Source: Erythrophleum ivorense
Taxonomy: Eukaryota; Streptophyta; Magnoliopsida; Fabales; Fabaceae
DNA: 64,000 nucleotides
Assembly: GCA_026724425.1 (NCBI GenBank)
Contig: JAIUCV010000117.1
Span: 1,955,501-2,019,500 of the forward strand
Reading direction: 5' to 3'
Part shown: positions 21,213-32,221 of the stretch, piece by piece
Layout: each line of letters opens with the position of its first letter
Numbering within the stretch: the first letter of the stretch is position 1
The notes under the pieces: generated by a model
Told to the model about the DNA's origin: nothing
What the model saw: the letters and a program-made list of their open reading frames with translations, nothing else
The model's database searches: none
Position numbers and translations under genes: made by a program

Positions 21213-21704
21213 CCACATCCAAAGAAACTCCCATTGTTTTGACAAGATGGTTGTGGAGACAGCAACTTTTGTTGGAAGCTACGATAATATTTTAATTAGC
21301 AAACCATCACACAACCCACTGATTCTGCTCATATCTTTATAAACCCTAACGAAACTTGAATTTGACCTTCCTTTTTCCGACCCTGAACCTTTTTAGAACT
21401 ATCAAGTTAAATAGTATATGACGAGAAGTAGTAAGAAAACAGAAAGAGATCAGATTCACAAAAGGCAACAGAGATAAACATACTATTTGTTTCTCTTGGT
21501 CTTGGCTCTCTTGGATCTTAGCTTAGACCACGAGAAAGAGAATTTTGATAAAGGGTCGAAATACTGTTTAAGAAAAAAGCATTTGTGCATGATTTAATCA
21601 ATATCCAAGATCTCATATTCTGAAACACATTGCTGTCTATTCCAACACGCATCAACAAGTTCCAACATATCAAATTATTTTGCATAAATATGTTATGCTT
21701 CACA
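21213..21704. other. Intergenic, 3' flank of delta-VPE
   Basis: No gene seen. It contains the probable 3' UTR of the minus-strand delta-VPE gene. Confidence 0.5.
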
Positions 21705-23790
21705 TCATTTAATCGAACAAGCTTGTTCAATGGCTGAAACAGTTTGCTTCACATCCACTCCCATATTGCATATATTGCCAAGCGCTCCTGTATACTTCAA
21801 TCCGTAATCCACCGTTGCTCCACAGTAATTCTTGAAGCTACTTATCTGTGATTTTTCATTCGATATACACTCGTTTGAAATTTGATAAGAATTTAATGAC
21901 TGTTGCGTAGAACACAAGTAACAAGATTTGAGTTGTGGTTGTTAGTTGTTACCAGAGTCTTGAAGCAATCCCAATCGTCTACAAGAGGTTGTCCTGTCAA
22001 TCTTGTGGAAGTTAGGAGGTTTAAGACATAGTGTTGTTTGATCGAAAGCCGCAGAATCTCTATAATGCTCTGATCGATTTGTTTCCTATGATTCATTTCG
22101 TCAAACAGCTTCTTCTGAGCTTCTTGTCTTTCAGGTGACTCCATTGAAAAATCTTGAATCTGAGACACAAATAGATGAAACATCAATAACAAAACATTTA
22201 TTTTGTTAATTATTCAATCTTTTTATAAAGATCAGACTTCACCTTTCTCTGGAGATATAACAGAGGAATATCGCGCGTATTGACCAAGCTTGAATTAGAG
22301 ATTGGTGAAGAAGTGATTCCAGCGGAAGTGAAGTTTTCGTTTGCAGGATTGGTTCCAATGTAAGAGACCAGATAGTCTCGAAGAAGCTCCTCTGTTCCAA
22401 AACGGCATACATGAGAACTCCTCAGTGATTTAGCTTTAGGTCCTGTTCTTCTCTTTACCACTTGGTATTGCTGCATCAAAGTCTCTTTGCTCATGTCATG
22501 AAGGTCACTGTCCAAAAAAAGTGACTCTCAAAGTCTTGAAGAACAATCAGAATCAATCAAAATAGTCCATAAAGATTGAATCTTTTTTATTCTGCAGTAC
22601 CTGTCCTCAAGCCAAGAGACGCTAAATGCGTCGCCAAGACAAAGACCCATATACTCTGGGGGAGTAGGAGGGTATGTATCACGACAATAAATTCCATAAC
22701 TGCTCTCTGTCGCATTAGCAGCAGTCACTGCTAATATATTGAGATTGTTCTTTAAAAGCCCTTCAAACATACTTCCAGATTCACATGCTTCAACATAAAT
22801 CACCTAACATCACAGAAAAAGATTCAAGAACGGAACACATTATTTAAAGCTAGAGAGATTACAATGAGTGATATTGAGCTATTAAATTAGTACCATCTTC
22901 TTGTATTGTTTTTGCTGATGCATCTTCTCCAAGACTTTAATGAAATCGTTTGCTAGGATATTTTCATCATTTGGCATAGCTGAGAATAATAAACATCAAT
23001 AAATGGCGGATTAGTATTACGACTTCACGAGAAATATCTTTATAATAGATATATATGGACTGATGATGGTAAAATACATAGTAAACCAGGAGCTCCATGA
23101 TCAGCATAGTAGATGAAGAGATGATCATTAGGACCACTTTTCACAACTCTGCCACTTCCTCCTGTGATGCCACTTTCGTTTCCAAGTATTACACTGAAGA
23201 AGTTTTTCACATTCACAGCTTCTCCAGTGTAGTCCTATCAACCAAAACCAACAAAATTAAAATATTTCTTAATGAACACTATCACATAAAAATAAAATAT
23301 TATAAATGTAAGAAAAAGAAAAGAAGAACCTTAAGAACTCCTTTATAAACATCATCTCCATCGGGTCTATTAATGATAACTCCAGGCCTGGGATTCTCTG
23401 GGCTAGACGCGATATCATCATACATAAACACAATTATGTTTTCATCTTTTAGACCACCTTTTCGCAAAATCTGATATGCATGGCATATGTCAGCCTGTGT
23501 TGCCAAAAAAAAAAAAAAACAACAACGTTAGATTTATAGTTTATATAATCTATCTAGGAGGACCACCTTTTTTCCTTCTTATAAAATAAACAATTTAATA
23601 AAACCTGATGCCTGTAGTTAACATATCCATTTGATCCAGCAATTAGAACAGTCCATCGTGTGCCTTTTGCGCCGTCGTCGCTAGATTCAGTATCATTATT
23701 GTTCTGCAGTTGGGTTTTGCGAGATTCGGCTGAGAAAATAAGCAGAGCATAAAGAAAAACAAGAATCTGAAAGTAACCAAGCGATGACAT
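21705..23790 (-). CDS. DELTA-VPE: Delta vacuolar processing enzyme (legumain-type cysteine protease)
   Basis: Eight exons on the minus strand: 23605-23790, 23330-23494, 23078-23234, 22894-22979, 22601-22803, 22243-22507, 21953-22159 and 21705-21845. Phases all agree, giving 469 aa. It starts with a signal peptide (MSSLGYFQILVFLYALLIFS). The catalytic His is in YYADHGAPG (exon 3) and the catalytic Cys in VEACESGSMFEG (exon 5). It ends SAIEQACSIK. VPEs cleave after Asn/Asp and have caspase-1-like activity in the vacuole; in Arabidopsis delta-VPE acts in cell death of inner seed-coat layers. The assignment to the delta type rests on the sequence around SSLGYFQILVF, RRTGPKAK and NICNMGVDVKQTVSA. 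The frame is intact. The gene is bracketed by two copies of an F-box fragment. Confidence 0.93.
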
Positions 23791-24484
23791 TGTCTCTCTC
23801 TCTCTGTAAGTATTCTTAGATCTGAGTGTGAGAAAATATCATAGTATGTATAGTTCGTTTATATAGTAACATTGCCTTTGCCAGAGACACTACTTAGCGT
23901 TTCAGAGTTTGAGTGTGTGTAAACAAAAAAGTAACGCATGAGTCATGACGTTGTCACACCAAAGCACTTTCCATAAGTGTTAGCTTCTTGTTTTTATTTT
24001 TTTCGATATTTTATTCTTATCTTTCTTTTTTTGTTGATAAAAATATCTTCATTTATCTTGTGACCAAAAAGCTAGTACAAATTAACCGAATGCGTATAGT
24101 GAGTGCACTGTACATAATGATTTTTATTTTGTGACAGCAAACTCTACATAATAGATTATATTATTGACAAAGTAACTTTGACTAAGATTGAAAGTTGTGG
24201 TGTTGACAACAAATCTATCCTTAATAAATTGATTTATTATTTCAGAAAATCAAAATTTTTAAGAAAGAAAATAAGTATTTATCAAAAACATTGAAATAAA
24301 ACACTTTAAAAGGAAATAATAATATATAAAAATGAATTTAAAGAAGGAAACAAAAAATATTAAATCCACCACAAGTATTTATTTCTCTTTAAGAAAGAGT
24401 CACATAGGAATCTCAAAATAACAAAAAAAAAACTAGCAACGAAGAGGAAACAGAGAATGAAAAAAGGGAAAACTAATTATTCAA
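23791..24484. other. Promoter region of delta-VPE and AT-rich intergenic DNA
   Basis: No coding signal. Immediately upstream of the minus-strand ATG there is a CT-repeat (23790-23812) and a tatatag-type TATA candidate near 23858. The remainder is AT-rich. Confidence 0.45.
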
Positions 24485-25611
24485 AGTTTCATAATCATAA
24501 TCATCCTTAACAAATATGAGTTCACAGGTGGTTGAAGCTCGGGAAGAAAGTGACAACTCCTCGATCATCTTATGGTTTGGAACACCATAGTCAATTGTAT
24601 CAGCCAAGATTGTTGCCTTGCTCAAGTGACAAGCGTTCTTCAAGATGTAAACCGCAATATCTCTATCTTGCGGCCTCCCAAATTAGTATCTTGACCATTT
24701 GAAAATTTGTAGACACGAAAACAAAAGATATTGGGTGCGTTTCCAAAGATATTGAATGAAAAACTCATTACCTCTGAACATTATCGTCAGACGATTGACA
24801 GATGTGATGGATCCAATAACACTCTTGAGAACAAAGAATACAACCAATGCTTCCCTTAGCTTAGGCATGTTCTTAATCTCACAGTAGTGTCCTTTCTTAT
24901 TATGCTCCACATGTTTGAAATACTTCAAAGAAGGAGTATCTATCTCATACCTTTCTAAACGCCAAAAATCAGGTATAAAGAGTGATAATCTCTGAACAAC
25001 TTTTATTATCATCGTCATCTTACTCAAGTTTAGGCAAATTTAGGCTGATTCCAGCAAACCATATCACTACGCTCATCATCCCCATGATCCTGATACCAAG
25101 CAAAATAATTAGATAAAAGACACCATACAGGTAGTAAAAAAAAAAAAAAAAAGGTTTATCGAAAGAAACTTACTTTCGAGTAAGAGATGTCTAGTACTTG
25201 CAAGTTAGGAGAATCTTTGAGCAAGTTTCCAAGGAAATTCGACGAATCTTTTTTGCACACGAATCTTTGAGCATGCTTCCCTTAGCTTAGGCATGTTCTT
25301 GATCTCAAAGTTGTGTCCCGATTTATTATGATCCACAAGTTTGAAATACTTCAAAGAAGGAGTATCTATCACATACCTTTCTAAAGGCCAATAATCATCT
25401 ATAGAGAGTGATAATCTCTGCAAAGACGCTCCCATATCTTCGTAAGCAAACTCACCATCAAAGTGCACCGATAAGTCTTCAAGAACAGGACATATAGATA
25501 GAAGCCGTTGAAGAGATTCTTTACCTTCGTACGTAACACTTTCAAGTTTCAAAGTTTTGAGAGAAGGGAGACAAACCGTGGAAGGAACATCCGCGCGTGA
25601 ATTTACAAAGT
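24485..25611 (-). pseudogene. Decayed F-box/LRR/FBD-type gene
   Basis: Three pieces in minus-strand order resemble the Brassicaceae F-box/FBD family. 25205-25611 encodes LRR material (LPSLKTLKLESVTYEGKE, LLSICPVLEDLSVH, DTPSLKYFKLVDHN). 24683-25038 encodes a second, partly redundant LRR block (DTPSLKYFKHVEHN). 24485-24670 encodes an FBD tail (ELSLSSRASTTCELIF then stop). No F-box is present upstream, and the LRR block is repeated with different downstream sequence. This suggests recombination between paralogues. An oligo-A tract lies at 25137-25152. It is probably not functional. Confidence 0.7.
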
Positions 25612-26047
25612 AACAGACAATGCGTGAAGAATTTGGATAATGTTTATTTCTTTTTTAATGGGTAATGGTCATTCAAGGTATAGTGCATACTTACATTACA
25701 TGGCTGAGGAATTGGCTAAATTTGGTCTGATCAACATCAACTGAAGAGTGTTTGAAAAGTTTACACAAACATACAAGACTAATAAATGTCTTTCGTCTTC
25801 CTTACTTACACTTGGAAAAGCGTTTCTGCGGACGAAAAACGGCAGTGAGTTTTCATGTGGTCCCGGGGCCAATTAATATTTTAAAGATTGCAATTTCCAC
25901 GTCGATGATGAAAAAACAAGTTTAGTTTACTCCTTCACTGTCTGAAAAGCCGTCTTCGATCCAACCTCTCCGGGGAATGGATACCCCAACTATAAATCAT
26001 TTCGACTTCTTCAATTAAAAATTTCCAACAACAGAGATCCATCAGTC
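25612..26047. promoter_or_regulatory. Promoter region of MOT1;2
   Basis: Intergenic sequence before the MOT1;2 ATG at 26048. A TATA-like actataaat at about 25989 lies ~55 bp upstream of the ATG. No other gene is seen. Confidence 0.45.
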
Positions 26048-27439
26048 ATGGAGACAACGACGACCACTCCTCTGCTCCCCGTTGATCTTGGTCGATGCGG
26101 CTGGCTCCGCCGTCGTCTCCGCCTCAAAAACCCTCTTTCCTCTGAACTCTCCGGTGCCGTCGGTGATCTTGGCACCTTCATCCCAATCGTCCTCACACTA
26201 ACCCTAGTCTCCAATCTCGATCTCTCCGCCACCCTAATCTTCACCGGATTCTACAACATCGCCACTGGCCTCCTCTTCGACATCCCTATGCCCGTCCAAC
26301 CTATGAAATCCATCGCCGCCGTCGCCGTCTCCGAGTCCCCACACCTAACTCCCTCTCAGATAGCAGCCGCCGGAGCCTCCACCGCCGCCACGCTCCTCCT
26401 CCTAGGCGCCACCGGAGCCATGTCTTTCCTCTACAACCTCATCCCTCTCCCCGTCGTCCGCGGAGTCCAGCTTTCTCAAGGACTTCAATTCGCCTTCACC
26501 GCCATCAAGTACGTCAGGTTTAATTACAACACTGCCACTCTCAAACCATCTTCTTCTCCCCGTTCTTGGCTCGGCCTCGATGGCCTTATCTTGGCTCTAG
26601 CTGCTCTGCTCTTCATTATATTGTCCACCGGCTCCGGCAACGACAGAGACGTCGTCGAAGATGGAGATTTGGCCGAGAGTTCCAGTGACAAAAGCCAATC
26701 TCGGCGGAGGAGACTTCGTCTTCTGTCTTCGATTCCATCTGCGCTAATCGTGTTCTTATTCGGGTTAGTGCTCTGCTTCATACGTGATCCGTCGATATTC
26801 AAAGACCTAAAGTTTGGTCCATCGAGATTCAAGATTCTGAAAATCACTTGGGATGATTGGAAAACCGGTTTTGTAAGAGCAGCGATTCCTCAGATTCCAT
26901 TGTCTGTGTTAAACTCAGTGATCGCTGTTTGCAAACTATCTAATGACTTGTTCGACAAGGAACTCTCAGCGACTACAGTCTCCGTCAGCGTCGGTGTGAT
27001 GAACTTAATTGGTTGCTGGTTCGGCGCTATGCCGGTTTGTCACGGTGCTGGCGGGTTAGCCGGTCAGTACCGGTTTGGTGCAAGGAGTGGTTTGTCGGTT
27101 ATCTTTCTCGGGATCGGGAAACTAGTTGTAGGTTTGGTGTTTGGAAACTCGTTTGTAAGGATTCTTAGCCAGTTTCCGATTGGAATACTTGGTGTTCTGT
27201 TGCTGTTCGCCGGCATTGAACTGGCCATGGCTTCCAAAGACATGAACACGAAAGAAGATTCCTTCATCATGCTGGTCTGCGCCGCCGTCTCCATGACCGG
27301 CTCCAGCGCCGCCTTAGGGTTTGGGTGTGGAGTTGCTCTTTACTTGTTACTCAAGCTAAGAACCTTAGACTCTTCTTCGTTTACCCGGTCAAACGATGGA
27401 TCGCCGGTTGATTCCGAAGCTGCTCCTCCTGTGGCCTAA
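26048..27439 (+). CDS. MOT2: Molybdate transporter MOT1;2 (tonoplast)
   Basis: Intronless gene of 463 aa. It is a sulfate-transporter-like MOT1-family molybdate transporter with about ten hydrophobic segments. The two family signatures are present: PMPVQPMKSIAAVAVSESP near residue 78 and AMPVCHGAGGLAGQYRFGAR near residue 325. The N-terminus METTTTTPLLPVDLGRCGWL, with its LLP dileucine-like stretch, matches MOT1;2/MOT2 of Arabidopsis, which exports molybdate from the vacuole for cofactor synthesis. The high GC of the first 900 bp is normal for this intronless gene. The ATG follows a compact promoter with a TATA-like box. No lesions are seen, and its immediate neighbours are unrelated. Confidence 0.95.
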   Translation: METTTTTPLLPVDLGRCGWLRRRLRLKNPLSSELSGAVGDLGTFIPIVLTLTLVSNLDLSATLIFTGFYNIATGLLFDIPMPVQPMKSIAAVAVSESPHLTPSQIAAAGASTAATLLLLGATGAMSFLYNLIPLPVVRGVQLSQGLQFAFTAIKYVRFNYNTATLKPSSSPRSWLGLDGLILALAALLFIILSTGSGNDRDVVEDGDLAESSSDKSQSRRRRLRLLSSIPSALIVFLFGLVLCFIRDPSIFKDLKFGPSRFKILKITWDDWKTGFVRAAIPQIPLSVLNSVIAVCKLSNDLFDKELSATTVSVSVGVMNLIGCWFGAMPVCHGAGGLAGQYRFGARSGLSVIFLGIGKLVVGLVFGNSFVRILSQFPIGILGVLLLFAGIELAMASKDMNTKEDSFIMLVCAAVSMTGSSAALGFGCGVALYLLLKLRTLDSSSFTRSNDGSPVDSEAAPPVA

Positions 27440-28165
27440 ATTGTCAAATGAATGTATGTATTGTTTCGATTGGTTGAAGATATCTTTAATTTTTTCAATA
27501 AATAAATATTTCAATTGCTCTGACTTTATGCTTCATCAACGTGCTACTCAAATTGTTTCTTAGAGAGGAGAGAATGAAGAATATTGAATGAAAAAGAGGA
27601 AAAGTGATATTTTTGTGTGTAGCCACGTTTCCTTCTTTTTATTCCGCAAACGCATCCGCTCTCAATCGTTATACCAATCGTACAAACAACTTAATTACGT
27701 GTTTAACCGCAAACTCCCACTTCCGCAAACTTCCACTTTCGCAAACTCCCACAACCGCAACCGTAACCACAGCGTTTAAACTAATCAGGCCCTAAGACTT
27801 GTATATTGTTCAGGACTTAGATATTTGTTGTCAACTATTTTAAGCTGAAGAAAACAAACAAAAATCATAAGAGGATGACGCACAACATAGCCAAATCCGG
27901 ATCTTCTGCAAAAACGATTATCAGGGCTAAAGCCTATGAAGCAAGAGGCTTTAGGCACCAACATTTATAGTTTTTTAAAGGGCAACATTTACAAACAATT
28001 TCCTTTGGTATAGTGCTTTAGGCGTCACTTTATATTGGGCCGGCATTGTCGATTAAATCAAAGGAAACGCGAGCTTACCACTATGGATGGATCAAGCTGA
28101 AACTGATAACTACGACAACAATATTCAATAAGAACAAATTTTACAAAGTCTCTCTTTTCATGTCA
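27440..28165. mobile_element. hAT-like terminal fragment and intergenic DNA
   Basis: 27643-27795 is a fragment rich in CCGCAAAC/ACCGCAAC motifs. It is closely related to the end of the element at 28827-28980, including the shared ATTACGTGTTTAACCGCAAA. Such G+C-rich short subterminal repeats are typical of hAT non-autonomous elements. The rest of the interval (27800-28165) has no recognised feature. Confidence 0.55.
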
Positions 28166-28167
28166 GG

Positions 28168-28982
28168 AATTTAGGTGGTAATTGGTTTTCCCGCTACCAC
28201 CCGCAAACGCAACATCTGCGGGAAGTAGCGGTTTTTGGCTTTTTATAACAATCACAACAACTGCTCTGTACCACTTTGTACCGCTCCATATCGCTGGAAA
28301 TCAAAAACTCTTTTCCGCAAACGTTTGCGGTTGCGGGCGGTTGCGGATGGAAAAAAAAAAAACATAAATTTATTTTAAAATTAGAAAATAAATAATATTT
28401 ATTAAAAAATAAGATTTAGATATTATAATCATAATAAAAATAAAAATATTTGGTATTTTTTTTTGGTAAAATTCATTAAAAACATATCATAATTTTATAT
28501 TTCTAAGTCCTACAAATTAAAGTTCTCTTCATAAATGTTCAATTCATACTAATATATATATCTATTTAAAAAATAAAATGGTAATCTAAATTTATTCTCC
28601 ACACTAAACTTTAATAGAAATCACATTTTTATCTAAATTATAGAAATTAAAAGATGAACTAAGTATTATATACATATTATTTTTTATAAATTTTTATTAT
28701 TAATTATGTTGAACTATAAATTTATAATTGTTCAATATAATATAGTTTTGATGTTTTATAATTATAAAATATATTTATATTGTTAATTTATTGTTTAACC
28801 GCTATTTCACCCGCTGGTCAACCAGTCAAAAATATTCCGCAAACGCACCCGCTCTCAATCGCTATACCAGTCGTACAAACAACTTAATTACGTGTTTAAC
28901 CGCAAACTCCCACTTCCGCAAACTCCCGCAACCGCAACCGCAAGCGCAGCGTTTAAACCAGTCAGACCCTTAATAGATTAGC
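28168..28982. mobile_element. hAT-like non-autonomous element (MITE-type)
   Basis: The left end (aggtggtaattggttttcc) is followed by GCGGTTGCGG-type motifs (to 28350). An AT-rich core follows, and then the inverted complement CCGCAAAC/CCGCAACCG motifs (28827-28960). The ends form an imperfect terminal inverted repeat (about 14 of 24 positions by eye). I could not find a clear 8-bp target duplication. No transposase is encoded. Confidence 0.55.
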
Positions 28983-28984
28983 GT

Positions 28985-29880
28985 TTCGTAGCTGTGTTGC
29001 TCTGCCTTTTTTTTTTTGGGTTCTAGTTCTCACGAATTTTCTTTTGTTTTTTGTTAAATAACTAGGTGATTTTCCAAGACTTTGTGCGGGCACTAATACA
29101 TTATAATTTTTTTTTTTTTTTAAATGGTGAAAAATGCAAATGGTGGTGTTTATATGGAATAAATAGAATTAGGGGAATATTAGTGAATGGAATAGGAGTG
29201 AGTGGAATAGGTGTAGTTACCCTAGAATTTATTGCTCTACACTTTTAAAGAGGAACAAATAAGAAAAACAAACAAACAATTGAATAAGTTTGGCTTTTTA
29301 AAATTAATAAGACTGTTTTAGTTAGAAGTAGATAATCATGTATATAGTTTAACTTTGTTTTCGATTTTACAATATCAAGTTTTATAAAAGTAATTATTAA
29401 AAAAGTAAAAACAGAAACCAAAAATATTTTGGTTTTGTTTTTTCTGAATATACCAATTTTGTAGACTTTTTGTTGGTATAGTTTCAGTTCTAATATTAAG
29501 AGTTTGTCACAAATTAGTTTTGACTTTGATTATATATAAGCCAAATTCTTTCTTTACCGGTACCTTAAGAACACGTTACTATTAGTAGTAAAAATAGTAG
29601 TCATGAGAAATCAAGTACTCAAAGTAGTCACTGGTGTTTGTTTGGTCTAATTTTCCAGCAAACATAAACAACAATATCGTTTCTTTATTAAACACTATCA
29701 CTCACCCCAAAACAGAGAGAATTTTTTTTTTTTTTTTTCACAATAAACTATCAGATCACCCGCATCTGCATTTCCTGAGCAAGTTAAGTGCCCGAGAGAG
29801 GCCGTGTTAAGCTCCCTTTACCTGGAACACCACCCTTGTTTGTCAACACGACTCTAACCAACACGACGCTTAGGGATCTA
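28985..29880. other. AT-rich intergenic DNA before the pararetrovirus
   Basis: No gene is recognised. The pararetroviral leader may begin in this interval, but its left border cannot be placed. Confidence 0.4.
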
Positions 29881-29891
29881 GTTCATTATGC

Positions 29892-29907
29892 TGGTATCAG
29901 AGCCCGG
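29892..29907 (+). other. tRNA-Met primer-binding site of endogenous pararetrovirus
   Basis: TGGTATCAGAGCCCGG, complementary to initiator tRNA-Met, ~75 bp before the movement-protein ATG. Caulimovirids use the same primer. There is no LTR end directly upstream (no TG...CA boundary with a repeat elsewhere in the window), unlike the gypsy elements here. Confidence 0.7.
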
Positions 29908-29982
29908 TGTTCTTTTGGGTTGGATGAAAAAATCATTGTTTATGATTGAATGCGCTGAAGTTCTGGAAAACAACCTTTCCTA

Positions 29983-32079
29983 ATGTCTACTTCAAATCCT
30001 CCCGTTCTTGATTCTCCTTTTCAGATCTCTACTTTCCCTAAAAACCTTACCCGTTCCACTTCATCCTCCGCATCTTCATCCAGCATCAATTCCCTCTACG
30101 AAGTTGAGTATGTTCCTGGAGATCAACTCCCAGAAACAACTCTTCCACTTATCAACCCGTATGAGTACTTTGCTAAAAAACCCAACACCTTTTCAATAAA
30201 AGGTGTCCGAGAACTCATCCGCCCATCATCATCAAGCAAACGCGTCTTGGAATATGTCCAAGCCAGCAAATTCTCGTCCTGCCAGATTCCAGCAACCGAA
30301 GAGGAGCAGTTCGTCTCCCTCACAATCCCGGAGCACTTGCCCCGGCTATGGCAGCAACAAGGATTCACCCACCTCCACTTTGGTGTGGTACGAATCGGAC
30401 TAACCTTACACGCTCGCAAAGGGTTACCGGTGGTAGCACGAATCGCTTTGGTCGACTCTCGACTAAAGTCATACCAGCAAGCCTGTATTGGAACAGTGCA
30501 AGCAACATTAAATGCAGGAACAGTATTCGTCACACTGTTGCCTAACTTTAATGTTTCGCTAAAAGACCCTACTCTACTAAACGCACTAAAAGTCCAATTA
30601 CAGCTGGTTGGTGCTCCTATGCAAGAAAAGAGCATAGTAGCCACTTTACACCAAATCGTCTACAGAGTTCAGGATCATGCCCTTGATCTTGCACTCCCAT
30701 CTTCCGATGATGCGCTGTATCTAGAAGTCACGTCTGCGACACAAGCACCCAACTCCAGTCAAATTCTTCGACAAATCTCTCGCGAGGAGTTACTGCAAAG
30801 ACTACCAGAGTCTTGGGTGACAAGCTATGAAAAGCTCCATCAGGCAACACAGACGTCACTACATTCGTCAGATGCAACCTTCCATTCTCGACAAGATGGT
30901 ACTACGGAGATTAAGTTCAAAAAACCGAGGACATCCTCGTTTCGAAAACAACTATTCACTCAATTCTCCATCCAAGTAGACGAACGCGATTTCAAAGGAC
31001 GGTACAAAGAACAACCCGTGCGACCATCTGGTTTTAATCAAGATGGCACTATCATCTACCCGTTCAAAGACTCCACAGGACATCAATATTTTGATGTCTG
31101 CTTTTGTTCGGCTTGCCAAGACTATCAATCCGACTCTGATGATGAAAAACGCCGACGACGAAGGAAAAAGAAGGATCCTCTCTACAAGAGATATCTCGAA
31201 GGCGACCCCACGGTCAGACCACTTGGAGACGACAAATATGATTTCATCGTCGAATACTCGTCACCGAAAAAGGAGGAACCTCAAATCCTGATGATGCAGT
31301 CAAATCCGTATTCTCCATACCCTCCAAATGAAGACTTCACCAAAGACGGTGTTGTTCACTGCCCAAAGATCCTCACCCGAGCTATCAATTCTTCCGGACC
31401 AGACCAACTCAGTCAAGGCGAAAAGGTCCTCAACTGGCAAACAGAGAACGCTCTAGCCCAGAATCAATTGTTGACTTCCATCAACAATAAAGTCGATCAA
31501 CTCTCTGCCAGCCAAAACAAACGAATGAACAGCCTGCAAAGCGCAATCCTCGAGATCCATGGCCGACTAAATAATCTCCATCAAGAAATGACAACCATGG
31601 CGCAACACATGATGGTCAATACGTCAAACTTCCGTAGCAAGGAAGCTGAAACGGCTAGCTTGAGGAATCAACTAAAGGATCTCCAAAGAAGCCTCGAAAG
31701 CCTGGTACAGAGTAGGAGCCAATCAGATCCGTTCTTCAATCCGTTGGGAAGCATGCCATCAAATATTCCCGTATATCCTCCTACATATCAAGGATCGTAT
31801 TCTCCTGGTTTCCTATCCGGATACCAAGAACCAAGAAAGAAGGTTTCTGTTCCCGGATTCTTATCATCCGATGAAGCCTTTACATCACGGTTCGGTTCAT
31901 CCTCTGGTTCATCCTCTACCGACAACTTCAGAACAAGAACAACAAGAGCAAGATCGAGAAGACAAAAGGACTCTGAATTCATTGTCACTCCTACCAAATG
32001 CCAGCTCTTACCTCGTCATCAAGCCACGAGTCTATTGACGAAACAAACGCCAAGAACAAAGGAAAAGGCATTGGAATAA
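29983..32079 (+). CDS. Endogenous pararetrovirus ORF1: movement protein with coiled-coil tail
   Basis: This is an uninterrupted 698-codon frame. Residues ~95-235 match the caulimovirid/30K-type movement protein core (THLHFGVVRIGLTLHARKG, LVDSRLKSYQQACIGTVQA). A Lys/Arg-rich block (KRRRRRKKKD) lies near residue 390. A predicted coiled coil (LSASQNKRMNSLQSAILEI) lies near residues 500-580. Movement proteins let plant viruses pass through plasmodesmata; ordinary LTR retrotransposons lack them. The primer-binding site lies just upstream. A second frame opens at 31998 and overlaps the end of this one, a typical viral arrangement. The copy is a genomic fossil: the downstream part is split by a retrotransposon and has frame breaks. 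Confidence 0.83.
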   Translation: MSTSNPPVLDSPFQISTFPKNLTRSTSSSASSSSINSLYEVEYVPGDQLPETTLPLINPYEYFAKKPNTFSIKGVRELIRPSSSSKRVLEYVQASKFSSCQIPATEEEQFVSLTIPEHLPRLWQQQGFTHLHFGVVRIGLTLHARKGLPVVARIALVDSRLKSYQQACIGTVQATLNAGTVFVTLLPNFNVSLKDPTLLNALKVQLQLVGAPMQEKSIVATLHQIVYRVQDHALDLALPSSDDALYLEVTSATQAPNSSQILRQISREELLQRLPESWVTSYEKLHQATQTSLHSSDATFHSRQDGTTEIKFKKPRTSSFRKQLFTQFSIQVDERDFKGRYKEQPVRPSGFNQDGTIIYPFKDSTGHQYFDVCFCSACQDYQSDSDDEKRRRRRKKKDPLYKRYLEGDPTVRPLGDDKYDFIVEYSSPKKEEPQILMMQSNPYSPYPPNEDFTKDGVVHCPKILTRAINSSGPDQLSQGEKVLNWQTENALAQNQLLTSINNKVDQLSASQNKRMNSLQSAILEIHGRLNNLHQEMTTMAQHMMVNTSNFRSKEAETASLRNQLKDLQRSLESLVQSRSQSDPFFNPLGSMPSNIPVYPPTYQGSYSPGFLSGYQEPRKKVSVPGFLSSDEAFTSRFGSSSGSSSTDNFRTRTTRARSRRQKDSEFIVTPTKCQLLPRHQATSLLTKQTPRTKEKALE

Positions 32080-32221
32080 TCGAATTTTCAATGTCTAACC
32101 TAATAGACTCCCTTGGACGAACTATCCCAGAAAACAAACCTCAGACGCAAATCCTACCGGAGACACAGTTCACCCCGCCTCAGCCAATAACACAAATTAG
32201 TCTCTTTTCTGACACAAGCTC
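31998..32221 (+). pseudogene. Endogenous pararetrovirus ORF2, left part (coat region start)
   Basis: The frame opens at ATG 31998, overlaps the end of ORF1 by 82 bp and runs to the retrotransposon border at 32221. It is acidic and Ser/Pro-rich. Its reading phase continues exactly into the frame that resumes at 40379 once the element and one target copy are discounted, so the two pieces were one ORF before the insertion. Confidence 0.7.
32217..32221. repeat. Target-site duplication AGCTC, left copy
   Basis: AGCTC directly before the TGAAACAACC LTR end; identical to 40374-40378 after the right LTR. Confidence 0.9.
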
